NCBI GenBank assembly: GCA_004352715.1
Contig: SCFE01000021.1
Coordinates: forward strand, 570,606 to 634,605
DNA length: 64,000 bases
DNA from: Hofstenia miamia
Taxonomy: Eukaryota; Xenacoelomorpha; Acoela
Direction: 5' to 3'
This document shows, in pieces, positions 12,501-20,639 of the stretch. Below the pieces are notes generated by a model. The model was given only the letters and a program-made list of their open reading frames with translations. It made no database searches and was not told the DNA's origin. Position 1 is the stretch's first letter, and each line of letters starts with the position of its first letter. Both the position numbers and the translations under genes were made by a program.

Positions 12501-13796
12501 TGTATATTGAATTCATGTGGATTTTGTCTATTGTTCTATTCATTGTTTTGAACAATATTTGTCAAATTGCAATTTGAGCAATTGATTTTATGCTTCTTTA
12601 ACCGTTCGTTTATCCTTGGTAGAATTCTATCACAAATTATGTGTTTATATATACTAATATTTTAGACATGACAAACTAATAATTATTACACTCAAAAAAA
12701 ATCAAATAAGGTTTAATTGTAATGCTTTATATCGTAGCATATTCTTCAATATCAACCAAATCGCAGCCAGAAAAATGAATGAGAGAAAACTAAAATAATA
12801 GTGTGACTTACATTTGTGTTTTATAGATTTTGTTTGATGTTCATACACATTTTCCCAAAACCAAAATGCCATTATTCTCTTAATAGACAAATCTGGATCT
12901 TTAGCCCACTGTGGCTAAAAAATATTCAAATATTGATGTATCGATATTTTATCTATTCGGTTTGATTCTCGTATTATTCGTGCGATGGTTCTTAAGGATT
13001 TTTCTGGTAAAAATAGGTTGAAGACCCTGGTTTTGAAATGGTTCCTTTTAATATTTAATCTTCGGTCAATGGTTAAATATTAGCCCAGTTTACTGAGCAG
13101 CTCACTCGGATTTCAGGCGTTGGAAACCCAAAAAAATGTTGTGTTGGCAATGAGGTGGGTTGATTCGATTAAAAACTATTATCTTGAATTTTTTACTATC
13201 AGTTCATGTGAATTTTGGAAATATTCTCAGATGTTCAGACTATGGTCGATATTTTTCAAACTAAGCTTACCTGTTAGTTTAAGATGTAAGATCAATGAGA
13301 ATTGTATCCAGGAATTTTATTGGCATTATTTTGTTACTTTTTGAAAATATATGAATTACAATTTCATTTTAAATTTTATTCAAAATGTCAAATAATAAAT
13401 TGTTCTGCTTTTAGAGCTTTCGGGCATTGAAGCTATTTTGTAATATATTGCAGAACTATATTTTTACATTTTTTCATAATTTTAAGGATTATTTTCAACC
13501 TTAAAAATCTTGAAATTTAGCCTATCTATATCCAAAATTAAGCTATATTTTATACTCATAAATTTTTCTCTGAACGGATATATGGGTTTTTCATTAATAG
13601 ACAGGCACCAAAAAGTTTAACTATATAAACTTTTTTCTCCTAACCAGAATATTCGTTTGATATGTTTGACTCACTGAAGCTGACTATGCACAAAAATTGT
13701 ATTTTTAGAACATCTGAGAGAACTTTCTTGACTCACCATATCAATGGTAGAAAAGTTCAAGAAGTCTTTAGCAGTGACGATGATAAAATCGCTTAA
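411..13796 (+). CDS. TMEM181: TMEM181-like multi-pass membrane protein, 11 exons, 5' end outside window
   Basis: Eleven exons (411-571, 617-736, 3589-3669, 3872-3930, 5449-5489, 5536-5663, 6653-6802, 7659-7813, 10920-11095, 12188-12254, 13709-13796) join in compatible phases to 407 codons ending in TAA. All introns have GT-AG ends. The product starts inside a lumenal/extracellular beta-type domain with a cysteine pair (SCAGDHCND), followed by hydrophobic segments and an acidic C-tail. Landmarks match what I remember of animal TMEM181: CAG-x-C near the end of the ectodomain, WMAIILPSLILYND, FYFPKFLIVGALW, RAYSELRVIPYFD, FYGLFNFYIY then PAKNAV, and a DDSEEDIVYG tail. TMEM181 belongs to the Wntless-like seven-helix proteins; its normal cellular role is poorly defined. 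The N-terminal anchor exon is missing because the window starts inside an upstream intron. The last exon encodes an acidic end (SSDDDKIA). Three transposons sit in its introns without disturbing the exons. Assignment rests on recall of the family, not on a search. Confidence 0.9.
617..736 (+). CDS. TMEM181: TMEM181-like exon: end of ectodomain
   Basis: This is 40 codons in phase 0, acceptor ATTTAG and donor GTAAGC. It encodes HCNDMIIAHWAYIATQ and supplies the second cysteine of the pair. The intron before it is only 45 bp, the shortest in the gene. Confidence 0.88.
2263..2496. mobile_element. mariner-type MITE, 234 bp, TA-flanked
   Basis: The two ends are inverted: CAGGGTGTCCATAAAGTCT on the left and the same with one mismatch on the right. 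TA flanks both sides (2261-2262 and 2497-2498). There is no coding frame inside. It lies in a TMEM181-like intron. The CAGGGTG ends resemble those of the larger transposons at 9010 and 40721. Confidence 0.85.
3589..3669 (+). CDS. TMEM181: TMEM181-like exon: linker and start of first core helix
   Basis: This is 27 codons, phase 0 on both sides, with acceptor TTTATTTAG and donor GTATGG. It encodes NPEFTQIEIWARFSFLILSF, where a conserved NP-x-F/EIW-x-R approach runs into a membrane helix. Confidence 0.9.
3872..3930 (+). CDS. TMEM181: TMEM181-like exon: short loop
   Basis: This exon has 19 codons plus two bases, acceptor TCGTTTAG and donor GTTCGT. It encodes SIKRFSFKYWSIEQ, a basic loop between helices. 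The split codon is completed as Arg by the next exon. Confidence 0.85.
5449..5489 (+). CDS. TMEM181: TMEM181-like micro-exon of 41 bp
   Basis: The acceptor is TAATTTAG and the donor is GTATGC. It encodes WMAIILPSLILYN, with one base at each end completing split codons. Only family similarity and phase reveal an exon this small. The next intron is just 46 bp. Confidence 0.85.
5536..5663 (+). CDS. TMEM181: TMEM181-like exon: helices 2-3
   Basis: It encodes DPLFPVKYVISSWWPLIADC and the following helix ending in FHGMRL. Acceptor GGTTTAG and donor GTAAAT. It enters in phase 1 and leaves in phase 0. Confidence 0.9.
6653..6802 (+). CDS. TMEM181: TMEM181-like exon: helix 4 region
   Basis: This is 50 codons in phase 0, acceptor AATTTTAG and donor GTAAAT. 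It encodes KERLLCCFYFPKFLIVGALW, a long hydrophobic stretch, and a loop ending in RDPAYYAILDFPFYT. The overlapping 6625-6840 open frame is in another frame and is not the coding one. Confidence 0.92.
7659..7813 (+). CDS. TMEM181: TMEM181-like exon: helix 5 and RAYSELR loop
   Basis: It encodes IALAVLCIIFILYGLFLATR, then AYSELRVIPYFDTRL and the start of the next helix. Acceptor TTCCTAG and donor GTAAGA; it leaves in phase 2. Confidence 0.88.
9010..9159. repeat. left 150-bp terminal inverted repeat of DD41D element
   Basis: Inverted partner of 10194-10343. This repeat also contains the 3' end of the transposase gene, including the coding for the C-terminal RC-x3-CI-x3-GGH motif on the minus strand. 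Confidence 0.93.
9049..10167 (-). CDS. DD41D transposase, C-terminus frameshifted
   Basis: An open frame of 372 codons starts at ATG 10165-10167. The N-terminal half has two helix-turn-helix regions (TLRDWKNRFRETL; TTSQRKVSQAVGVSVSSV). The DDE domain shows the first Asp in FSDEATFHINGA, the second in FQQDGAPAHW and the third in WPPRSPDLSVLDFWLWG, with 41 residues between the last two. That is the DD41D spacing known from rosa/visitor-type elements. Near 9180 the frame shifts by one base: the expected tail RCNLCIESNGGHIEHLL is present in the next frame, while this frame reads a nonfamily end (VSNIISVYFNHHFSL). The catalytic residues are all present, but the tail is lost, so this copy may be impaired. 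Confidence 0.92.
   Translation of the reverse strand: MEYRDYTLDEISMIVSYATVFNCEEACRKFSERYNKEAPPVRTLRDWKNRFRETLSVLPRPPIGNHRNRRLSSEKREAIVSAFGDCPTTSQRKVSQAVGVSVSSVHKVLKEEKIRPFKFTRVQELLAIDPPRRLEFCRKVIEKQRRDCNFVKKLAFSDEATFHINGAVNSHNSFIYAKTNPHATSIKTMKSRALTCWTMISPVFGVKFKIIDTTMTGERYLDIVDNMVIPLLSDRRYRTIVFQQDGAPAHWSLTVRDSLNRNLSDRWIGRGSNFAWPPRSPDLSVLDFWLWGDIRNRLYQNPTPKTVEELRSRLTTVLTNLDIEVIKKRIIHFSTAAICVLKVMEDTLNTCFNFMFVVSNIISVYFNHHFSL
10194..10343. repeat. right 150-bp terminal inverted repeat of DD41D element
   Basis: Inverted partner of 9010-9159, upstream of the transposase start codon. It therefore carries a duplicate of the gene's own 3' end just before its 5' end. Confidence 0.93.
10920..11095 (+). 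CDS. TMEM181: TMEM181-like exon: final core helix
   Basis: Acceptor GTATTTTAG and donor GTATGG. It encodes a loop with NSSDFMSFYGLFNFYIYVLA followed by YVYLPAKNAVQ, the most recognisable block of the family. The intron before it (7814-10919) contains the DD41D transposon. Confidence 0.92.
11126..11670. mobile_element. piggyBac-type non-autonomous element, 545 bp, TTAA target
   Basis: The ends are CCTTCAACAGCCTGGCG and, inverted, CCTTAAACAGCCTAGCG, flanked by TTAA at 11122-11125 and 11671-11674. This is the piggyBac target preference and a CCTT-type terminus. No transposase frame is convincing; the small open frame at 11326-11514 has no family features. It lies in the intron between the last two membrane-region exons of the TMEM181-like gene. 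Confidence 0.82.
11292..11349. repeat. GC-rich imperfect hairpin inside the piggyBac-type element
   Basis: CCCATCGAGGCGTGCCGT and its inverted partner CACGGCACGCCTCAATGGG flank a short spacer. It is far more GC-rich than its surroundings. Confidence 0.75.
12188..12254 (+). CDS. TMEM181: TMEM181-like exon: acidic cytoplasmic tail
   Basis: It encodes DSYFRENAPFSALDDSEEDI and ends VYG, matching the family's acidic DSD-D-V-I-YG tail. The acceptor is taken at GTGTTTAG because the nearer upstream AG would put a stop codon in frame. The donor is GTATGT. Confidence 0.88.
13709..13796 (+). CDS. TMEM181: TMEM181-like terminal exon
   Basis: Acceptor ATTTTTAG. One base completes a Gly codon, then TSERTFLTHHINGRKVQEV leads to FSSDDDKIA and TAA at 13794-13796. 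The acidic end fits the family's C-terminus. The phase match with the previous exon supports it. Confidence 0.8.
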
Positions 13797-14004
13797 TTTT
13801 CAAACATATCGGTGAAAGAAGAGATGTATTTATTTATCTGGTGATGTACATTTTTGTTAATTTGTGAATTTAGTTTTGTATATTTTGCAGTCTTAAAATG
13901 TAAAAATTGTAAAAAACATCAAATAGTAAGTCTTATTTTTGCAAATATAAAATTTCAATTTTCTATGTTTTTTTATTTTTGAAAAAATATCTTCGTATAA
14001 AATC

Positions 14005-14010
14005 AATAAA
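14005..14010 (+). promoter_or_regulatory. candidate polyadenylation signal of the TMEM181-like gene
   Basis: AATAAA lies about 210 bp past the stop codon at 13796. In AT-rich DNA this hexamer is common, so the call is tentative. Confidence 0.35.
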
Positions 14011-15238
14011 TTCATTTGAATTTATAGCAGTGATCTGCTGAAATTATATGTATTCTATTAGGAAGCATATGCATTGAGATGTAAGTGTTGCCATTTACAG
14101 TTTCACGAGAAGGCTGTACTTACCATTACCATACAATATAAGTGAAATATTTCGTTTTGTCACGAGAATTATTAAATTTTGGGATGTTTAAGAGCTTGGC
14201 AATCATTTAGAGAATTTTATACTCGGTTTTACGGAGTTTGCTTTATAATTTTTTTAATTTTTCGGTACAAGAATGAATTGAATTAGCATCAAGAAAATAT
14301 AATTCAATGTTTAAGTGTTTCTGTACGCCAAATTTAATATCACTGGGCAAAAACTCACACTAAGGTCCTCGCAACTGTTGTATGAAAAGTGAGTTAATGT
14401 ATATTCTGTTAAAGGTTTACAATAATTAATTGGCGTCATAAAAAATTTACAAAAATGTCGAAAAAAATTGCTTTTAGCAGAGAAGAAAGTCTTTCTTCAG
14501 ACATTATTTTAAGAATGTATCATTATACGGATAGCAACTCTGAAGCTACAATAAATTGTATAAAAACGCTATAAAATTTCATATTGCACCCCTTAGCTTT
14601 AGCGTTTTCATTTCGTTAGTTGAAAACTTCTGATCGTATAAATTTGAAACCGAACTGATATTTTTCCCATTTATTTATATAGTATTTACAATTACTTGCA
14701 GTTATTCCTTTTCTACACTACTAAAAATACACGGCGTGCTTTTATCCAGCAAAGCTTTTATTTATTATATGTACAAACTATTTACACGAGAATCTTCAAT
14801 CTAAAATAGAGGACAAAAAAAGAAAACCTCACCTATAATAATAGAAGAAACGTCAATGTCTAAAAAGAAGTAAGGCAAATATAATTTTTATATACAAGGT
14901 GTTTAAAATTAATTAAAAAATCATTCTGAAAAATATATATGATAGGATAAGATAAGACAATATTTATTAAGAGGAGGTAAAACAATTGAATATAAACTGA
15001 TGGCTTCTCAAAATAGCGTCATTAAAAAAAATCATACTATTTACAAACCTATGAATTGATAAACAGGCTAAGATTAAGTCTAAATTCTAGTAATTGTGTA
15101 ATTGTTTAGGGTTTCAGATAATTATGAACATTGTTTTAAGATCGAATATAGAAGACTTCACACTGAAAACATGATCAAAGAACTCAAAAAATATCAATAA
15201 TTAAAGAAAATGTTAGATTTATATATAGCAGTCATAAG
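14011..15238. other. no gene recognised; AT-rich spacer
   Basis: I see no splice-bounded coding exon, transposase motif or inverted termini here. The stretch holds TMEM181-like 3' flank and probably decayed retroelement sequence leading into the GIY-YIG relic. Confidence 0.4.
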
Positions 15239-15550
15239 CTAAGAACAAAATTTCAATTAAAATCTACAACTAAAGAAACCAATAAGTCAAATATAATTTA
15301 TCAAATCAAATGCACCTGTGGTGAAGATTATTTTGGTTTTTGTAGTAGACAACTATCAAGAAGAATTAAAGAACGTGAGACCAGTTCTAATATATCTCAA
15401 CATTTAAAAAAATGCGGACTAAACTTTGAAACAAAAATATTACATCAGACGTCACGATCAAATAATTTAAAAATTATTGAGAGTATTTTTATAAAATTGT
15501 GTAATTGCTATTATAGAATTTGTACCCTGTCCAAGATCGTCCTGAGATGA
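15239..15550 (+). pseudogene. Penelope-like GIY-YIG endonuclease fragment
   Basis: An open frame without its own start encodes NIIYQIKCTCGEDYFGFCSR, then RRIKERE, ISQHLKKCG and IESIFIKL. This order (IYQIKC-x-CG-xx-YFG, then R-x-x-R, then HL-x-x-CG, then E-x-x-I) is the GIY-YIG nuclease fold found at the C-terminus of Penelope-like elements. The canonical Tyr-Ile-Gly is degraded to Tyr-Phe-Gly. No reverse transcriptase remains next to it. The stop is at 15548-15550. Confidence 0.72.
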
Positions 15551-15619
15551 ATTTTTGCTTAACAATAAATCTTTTCGCACTATTTTGGAATTCTTTCAGT
15601 TTCTTAATTTGTTTAGGTA

Positions 15620-15841
15620 GATTATTCCATTATCCCATTCAGTTTACTTGAAGATCCGGTTTTCCAATAGGCTTACTCAGCTAAATGCACTGATCGAAAA
15701 AAGTTGTCGGAACGGGTATCGAGTCTTGCTGGCGGATGGCGCGAAGCAATATCTTGAAAAATCAAAGGCTATTCTGGTGGATGGCTGGACCAATAGTGTA
15801 AATGGTGAACATCACTTGTTTTATCTTGACTCCTGAAAATG

Positions 15842-15873
<32 letters not shown>

Positions 15874-17000
15874 AATATGCTGTTGTTTAAGAAAAATCTG
15901 GTGTAGACATTTCTAAGCACATTGAAGAAGTTGACGATCGTGTAAAAGCTTTGTCTGATTGGGTTCTTGGTGTCGTTGCTGACAACGCAAGAAACATGAA
16001 AAATGTGCTGACAATTGTACTCGAAAAGCATTCAGATATTGTTCCTGCTGGCTGCTTCTCCCATATTTTTAACCTGATTGTGTGATGTTTTCAAAAAAAT
16101 TCCTCCTGTAAAAGAAGCTTTGTCCACAATTGACGAACTTGAGGGGCAAGATTCTACCTCGTTATTGCAGACGGGCGTTAGACCTCACGATACGATGCAA
16201 TAACCGCTGCATATCAAAGAATGCTGGAACGGAAGCAGAGAAAGCGTTGTTTGAGCACGCCCGTCAAATTCTATGTGAGGTGTCGAAGCAAATTCTGGTG
16301 ATCCAGAAAGATGAATCAACTATTGGTAACGTCCTATCAGCGTATACTAAAGTGAAAACGTCATTGACAGACAACTTGACCCTGACCAATGAAACAAAAT
16401 GCACGCTAGATGCCGTTTTCAGTAGTCGACTGCATAACTTTGCAAACCATCAATTTGGCAGCCTTGCTAACGAATTGAAACATTTTTTATCACTTGATAC
16501 AGCACCATTTGATCTTTGAGACAAATTCCCAATTCAGAAGGATAAATTCCAATCATGGATGAAGAGAGTTTTGCATAGCAACAAGAAATAACCGTTTGAT
16601 TACGACTGTCAGCAGCTCCAGGAAAAATTGATTTTTGGGGAAAACACCATCCCCGATAATTTTCCAATCTATCGAACTCTGGCAAATTTGGTTCGAAGAA
16701 TGCCAATCTCAGAAGCGGCAGTAGAGCGAGCTTTCAGTAAGCACAAATTGTTCCATAATCGATTACAGGGCAGTCTGGAAGTAGAAAAATTGAAAGTGGG
16801 GAAGGGAAAAGATTTGGAGAACATGATTTACGAAAAATTTTTTCGCTGGGACTGTGACTCAGAGCGATTGCTAAATTTTGTATTTATTGTTGCGTTTTAA
16901 ACAAATAATTTTCAAAATAACGTGTTTTAATTCAGTTCAAATTAGTGCTGGTACCAATTACCAACAATGCCTCCTGGTAACCGCATTTTGCTCACCCTTG
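15620..17000 (+). pseudogene. hAT-family transposase relic
   Basis: Pieces in several frames line up with a hAT transposase. They are ILVDGWTNSVNGEHH near 15770, VLGVVADNARNMKNV near 15970, GCFSHIFNLIV near 16055, and the C-terminal dimerisation block MPISEAAVERAFSKHKLFHN near 16700 followed by LENMIYEKFF. In-frame stops, frameshifts and a (TA)n insertion at 15842-15869 break it. The sequence GCTCACCCTTG ending at 17000 looks like a hAT right terminus (inverted: CAAGGGTGAGC). A matching left terminus was not found. Confidence 0.82.
15842..15869. repeat. (TA)n microsatellite within the hAT relic
   Basis: An uninterrupted TA run of 28 bp interrupts the hAT coding remnant. It may have grown after the element died. 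Confidence 0.9.
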
Positions 17001-18185
17001 TATATGGTGTGACCCAATAGCTCTATGCATTCTGGATGGTTTTTTGGTATTACGATAATCACAGCCACCAATGTAAAGACAAATATAGATATTTCATTTA
17101 ATTTCATTTCAAGATTCTAATTCCTTATTGAAGTTGACATTAAAATTGAACTTTCTATTACTGATTAAACTTGACAAAAGAGTGCAGCAGTTTTTAGGAT
17201 ATACTTGAAATTTAAGTTTCATAAAGGCATCTATGATTGAATTTAAGATTTAAAATAAGAATATATTCAATTCCAAATCAGAAATTAGCATCCGATAAAG
17301 TTATTTAAAATACGTAGCACCGGAGGATGCGGCATATCGATCGCAATACACTGCAGTCATTAGTTGCCTCAGGTAATCTGATACGGAGAGGTTTTTCGAC
17401 AGTTTGCCCATACAGTGCTTCAGTATAAAATCTTGGATAAAATGAGACATTTATACAGTGACTCCAGTTCAGTTTCAATGAAATCCTGTAACTTTAATCT
17501 CCGAAGTTAAAAAGCCGAGAATATGTAAAATCAAACTCGACGACAAGTATTTTCGAAGCTCTGGGGAGGGAAGGTTGCACATACCAATTTCTAGTACCAT
17601 TAATAATTAATAATAAGTAATAATCAATAACGAGTTTATCATGTTCTGTCCACCATTGCTGGATAGCGGTTATAGCAGTCTCTGTTATCATAACCATGGA
17701 CGCGATTCCAATTACAGTATTATTGTCATCCGCAAATTTTGTTTGATACGTGCTGGCAACATTTATCTTCCGAGGCTAATTTTCTACTGAAATATTGTTT
17801 TTATTGAGTTTAATAAACTGCTATAAAATTGTTTATTTTGAACAAATATGTAAAATATTGTGATTGTGTGCTAAAAAGAGTACACGTACCCTTAATTGTA
17901 TTTTTTTGGAAAAAAATCAAATGTTGCATTGCCCATTTCATACAATGCTACATTACCTGAACAAAAAACTTCTGCAAATTGAATTTAAATGTTCAATCCT
18001 AATATTATTGGAATATTATTAAGATATATTCCTTATAGTATACCTCTTCAATTTTCTTGCTCTTAACCAAGGCACAGCCAAAGTTTGTGAACAATTTTTC
18101 TTGAGAAATTGATATTTTCTCAACATTCTTTGCCAAGCAGCAACAATTGAATAAATTAATATGTATTTCAATTATGTGGTAGATT
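17001..18185. other. no gene recognised between hAT relic and LINE
   Basis: A somewhat GC-richer patch at about 17310-17760 has short open frames on both strands, but no family motif or convincing splice pair. The rest is AT-rich. Confidence 0.35.
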
Positions 18186-18189
18186 ATGA

Positions 18190-19038
18190 ATTTATTTAAT
18201 CAGTTGTAAGCAAATTACCAATGTGTACTCTTTTGAGAAACACGCCCACTGAGGAACTGTAGGTGGACCAAATGTATATTCCATTTCTAGTGATTTGCTG
18301 CGCTCTTCTGAACCAGAATGTAGTATATTGAAATATTCAGATGATTCAACTATTGTAGCTCCGTGCATTAAAAAGCCTAATGCCACTCAAAAATCTGCAT
18401 TGAAGCGAACAGAAGTATCTGTAAACTTATGGGCAGAAAGATTCAATTTAAAAATTAACTATACTAAAACTAAATTGATGAAATTCTCTCTTAGTAAAAA
18501 TAATGAATGCTCTTGTGATGAAATGCAATCTTGTTATTCTGCATGTGAACATACATCAATTTTGGGTATTATATTTCAAGATAACATGAAATTTAATAAA
18601 CATTGCAAACAACTTCTAACAAGACTCAATAGATTAGCTTATGTTCTTAGAGACTTAAAGTCCAACAACTACAACCTTAAGGAAAGAACAAGAATCTTTG
18701 AAGCATTAGTAGTCAGCAAAGTGCGGTATGGAATTTCAATATATGGCGCAGACTCAACAGTACTAAAAAGAATAAATAGGTTTTTCTGCAGAAGCTATGA
18801 TGCCGGGTACTGTGAAAATTTGTATGATGCATTCCAGATAAGAGAAAAAGAAGACATGAGACTTGCTAAGAATATTATTAATAATCCAATGCATCCTATG
18901 CATGCATATTTTTCAAAGAACATAAATGGTACTGATCGTATTCTAAGAGAAAATACTAAATATCAAATGCCTTTAGTTAGAACAGAAACATTCAAAAATG
19001 TGTTTGCTCATAGAGTAATGAAAGGGATTTTATATTAA
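18190..19038 (+). pseudogene. 5'-truncated non-LTR retrotransposon, reverse transcriptase C-terminal half
   Basis: The frame from 18295 gives 247 codons. The catalytic block reads LKYSDDSTIVAP (YSDD in place of YADD), followed by LKINYTKTKLM, a GIIFQ block, RLNRLAYVLRDL and a VSKVRYGISIYGA thumb-type region. Just upstream GTVGGPNVYSISSDLL continues the RT fingers, but the usual Gln before it is a TGA stop. The 5' two thirds of the element are absent, as in typical 5'-truncated LINE insertions. Its 3' flank runs up to the end of the SLC22-like gene on the other strand. Confidence 0.88.
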
Positions 19039-19173
19039 ATTAAGTATTTTTGTATAACTTTTAGCACAGCTTGTACTTAGCTAGTGCATATTAAATATTT
19101 TTAATGTTTTAATGTATCACACATCTATATATATTTACGTAGTATTGAATGATAATTTGACAATGAATGATGA

Positions 19174-20622
19174 TTAGTTTTTTTCTTGTAAAGTTTCTTT
19201 TGTTGTGTCGGGTAATTGTCGCAAATCTAGATTAGGAATGCCAAAGTGAAGTAAAATTAATCCAACAACTGCAGACAATGCAAAAATTAGAATGGGGATT
19301 TTTATAGAAATGACATTTAACTGCAGAATGCCGAAGAATACCAAAACTGCAATTTTGGAAACAACTTCAAAGTATGCCATGCCAGTTGCTCTAATTTGGA
19401 CAGGCAGTGTTTCAGGTTGTAAAATGTAAAATGCATTGGCGAAAACCCCTGCAAACATCTTCGCAATAATTGTTAAAGTGGTTGAGAAATAAGGAACTTC
19501 ATTTACAAATGCATTAATGAATAACACCAGTGATACAATTAGAAGTAAAAATTCGCAAGTTCGTTTACGGGGAACTCTATTAACAACAAAGATATAAAAT
19601 ATATTGATAAGATCGACTATTGATATTAGAACATAGTTTACATAGATATTCCCACTTAAAGCCTGTCTGTCAAAAATTAGGGCCAAATAGATACCATTTC
19701 CTACTGTCCATAAATAGGTAGAGATCAACGTTGAAGTAACTGCTTTACGTGAATGGAAAAGTTCGCTAATAGTTCTTGAAAAGGAAAACATCGAAGTTAG
19801 CTCTTCATTGGAAAAATCTTGTTCGATGTTCTCCAAAGTGTAGTCATCGGTCACAATGTTATTGTCTTTTGCTAAGTTTCTTAAAACTATTGCAGCATCC
19901 TGAAACCTTCTTTTACTAATAAGCCAGTGAGGGCTTTCTGATACATAAAAATAGCAAGCTATTGCTAACAAGTTAATTGGCAGAAAATTTACCAATAACT
20001 GAAACCTCCAAACATCCTGAAATATATATGCTATTAAGGTCGAAAAAACTCCGCTGCAGCCAGAAATGACCCAGTACAACATACCAAACAAAGTTCTATG
20101 TGATTTACCAACATATTCGACTACTAGAAGTATACTTGAATTAATAAAGAGCATATGTGATATTCCTGTAATAAAGTGTCCCAATTCAAATCCATAGATG
20201 CTATTAGTAAAAAGCGATAAGCATGTTGAAATGTTATATCCAATCGTTGAAACGTAAATCGGCAACATTCTTCCCCATCTATTCTGAAGAAATGCCGCAA
20301 TTATTCCTCCAATAATAAATCCAATCAAGAAGAAACTTTGTAGCAAAGAAAAATAAACATAACCTGTTCCACATGCCAAATCATATTCACTGAAGATTGT
20401 GCTTATTTCTTGAGAGTACACGTATTTAGTACAGTTCTTTAAACACGTATTTTCAAACGTTAAATTAGTAAATTGCTCACAGGAAAAATCAACGGTTACT
20501 GCTGTAAATACAGAAATATAAAGATAGCTTCCGCAAAAGAATATGTACAAATACATTATTAAGATCATTCTAACTTGACCCCATCCGATTCCACATTTCT
20601 CTATCCATTGTTCACTTCTCAT
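19174..20622 (-). CDS. SLC22-family (organic cation/carnitine type) transporter, intronless
   Basis: One open frame encodes 482 residues from ATG 20620-20622; a longer frame starting at 20631 uses TTG and is less likely. It is a major-facilitator protein at the plasma membrane, and family members move organic ions or carnitine-like solutes. Visible: TM1 at about 18-44; a cysteine-rich extracellular loop with NLT and NCT glycosylation sites (about 45-80); the family block SEYDLACGTGYVYFSLLQS; a weakened MFS motif LQNRWGRMLP (Asp and Arg replaced); ESPHWLISKRRFQDA near 229; and PETLPVQIRATG near 403. It is short for the family (usually 520-570). No intron is seen, unlike its neighbours, so it may be a retrogene. 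The substrate cannot be inferred. A broken inverted copy lies at 43697-45018. Confidence 0.9.
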   Translation of the reverse strand: MRSEQWIEKCGIGWGQVRMILIMYLYIFFCGSYLYISVFTAVTVDFSCEQFTNLTFENTCLKNCTKYVYSQEISTIFSEYDLACGTGYVYFSLLQSFFLIGFIIGGIIAAFLQNRWGRMLPIYVSTIGYNISTCLSLFTNSIYGFELGHFITGISHMLFINSSILLVVEYVGKSHRTLFGMLYWVISGCSGVFSTLIAYIFQDVWRFQLLVNFLPINLLAIACYFYVSESPHWLISKRRFQDAAIVLRNLAKDNNIVTDDYTLENIEQDFSNEELTSMFSFSRTISELFHSRKAVTSTLISTYLWTVGNGIYLALIFDRQALSGNIYVNYVLISIVDLINIFYIFVVNRVPRKRTCEFLLLIVSLVLFINAFVNEVPYFSTTLTIIAKMFAGVFANAFYILQPETLPVQIRATGMAYFEVVSKIAVLVFFGILQLNVISIKIPILIFALSAVVGLILLHFGIPNLDLRQLPDTTKETLQEKN

Positions 20623-20639
20623 CTTTTCCAATTGCTATA

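Noticed and set aside
17310-17760. GC-richer patch with minus-strand frames
   Set aside because: Several short protein-like stretches, but stops separate them and I could not match a family or a splice pattern.
20620-20631. Longer start of the SLC22-like protein at 20631
   Set aside because: It begins with TTG. The ATG at 20620-20622 is the aligned start in the pseudogene copy as well.
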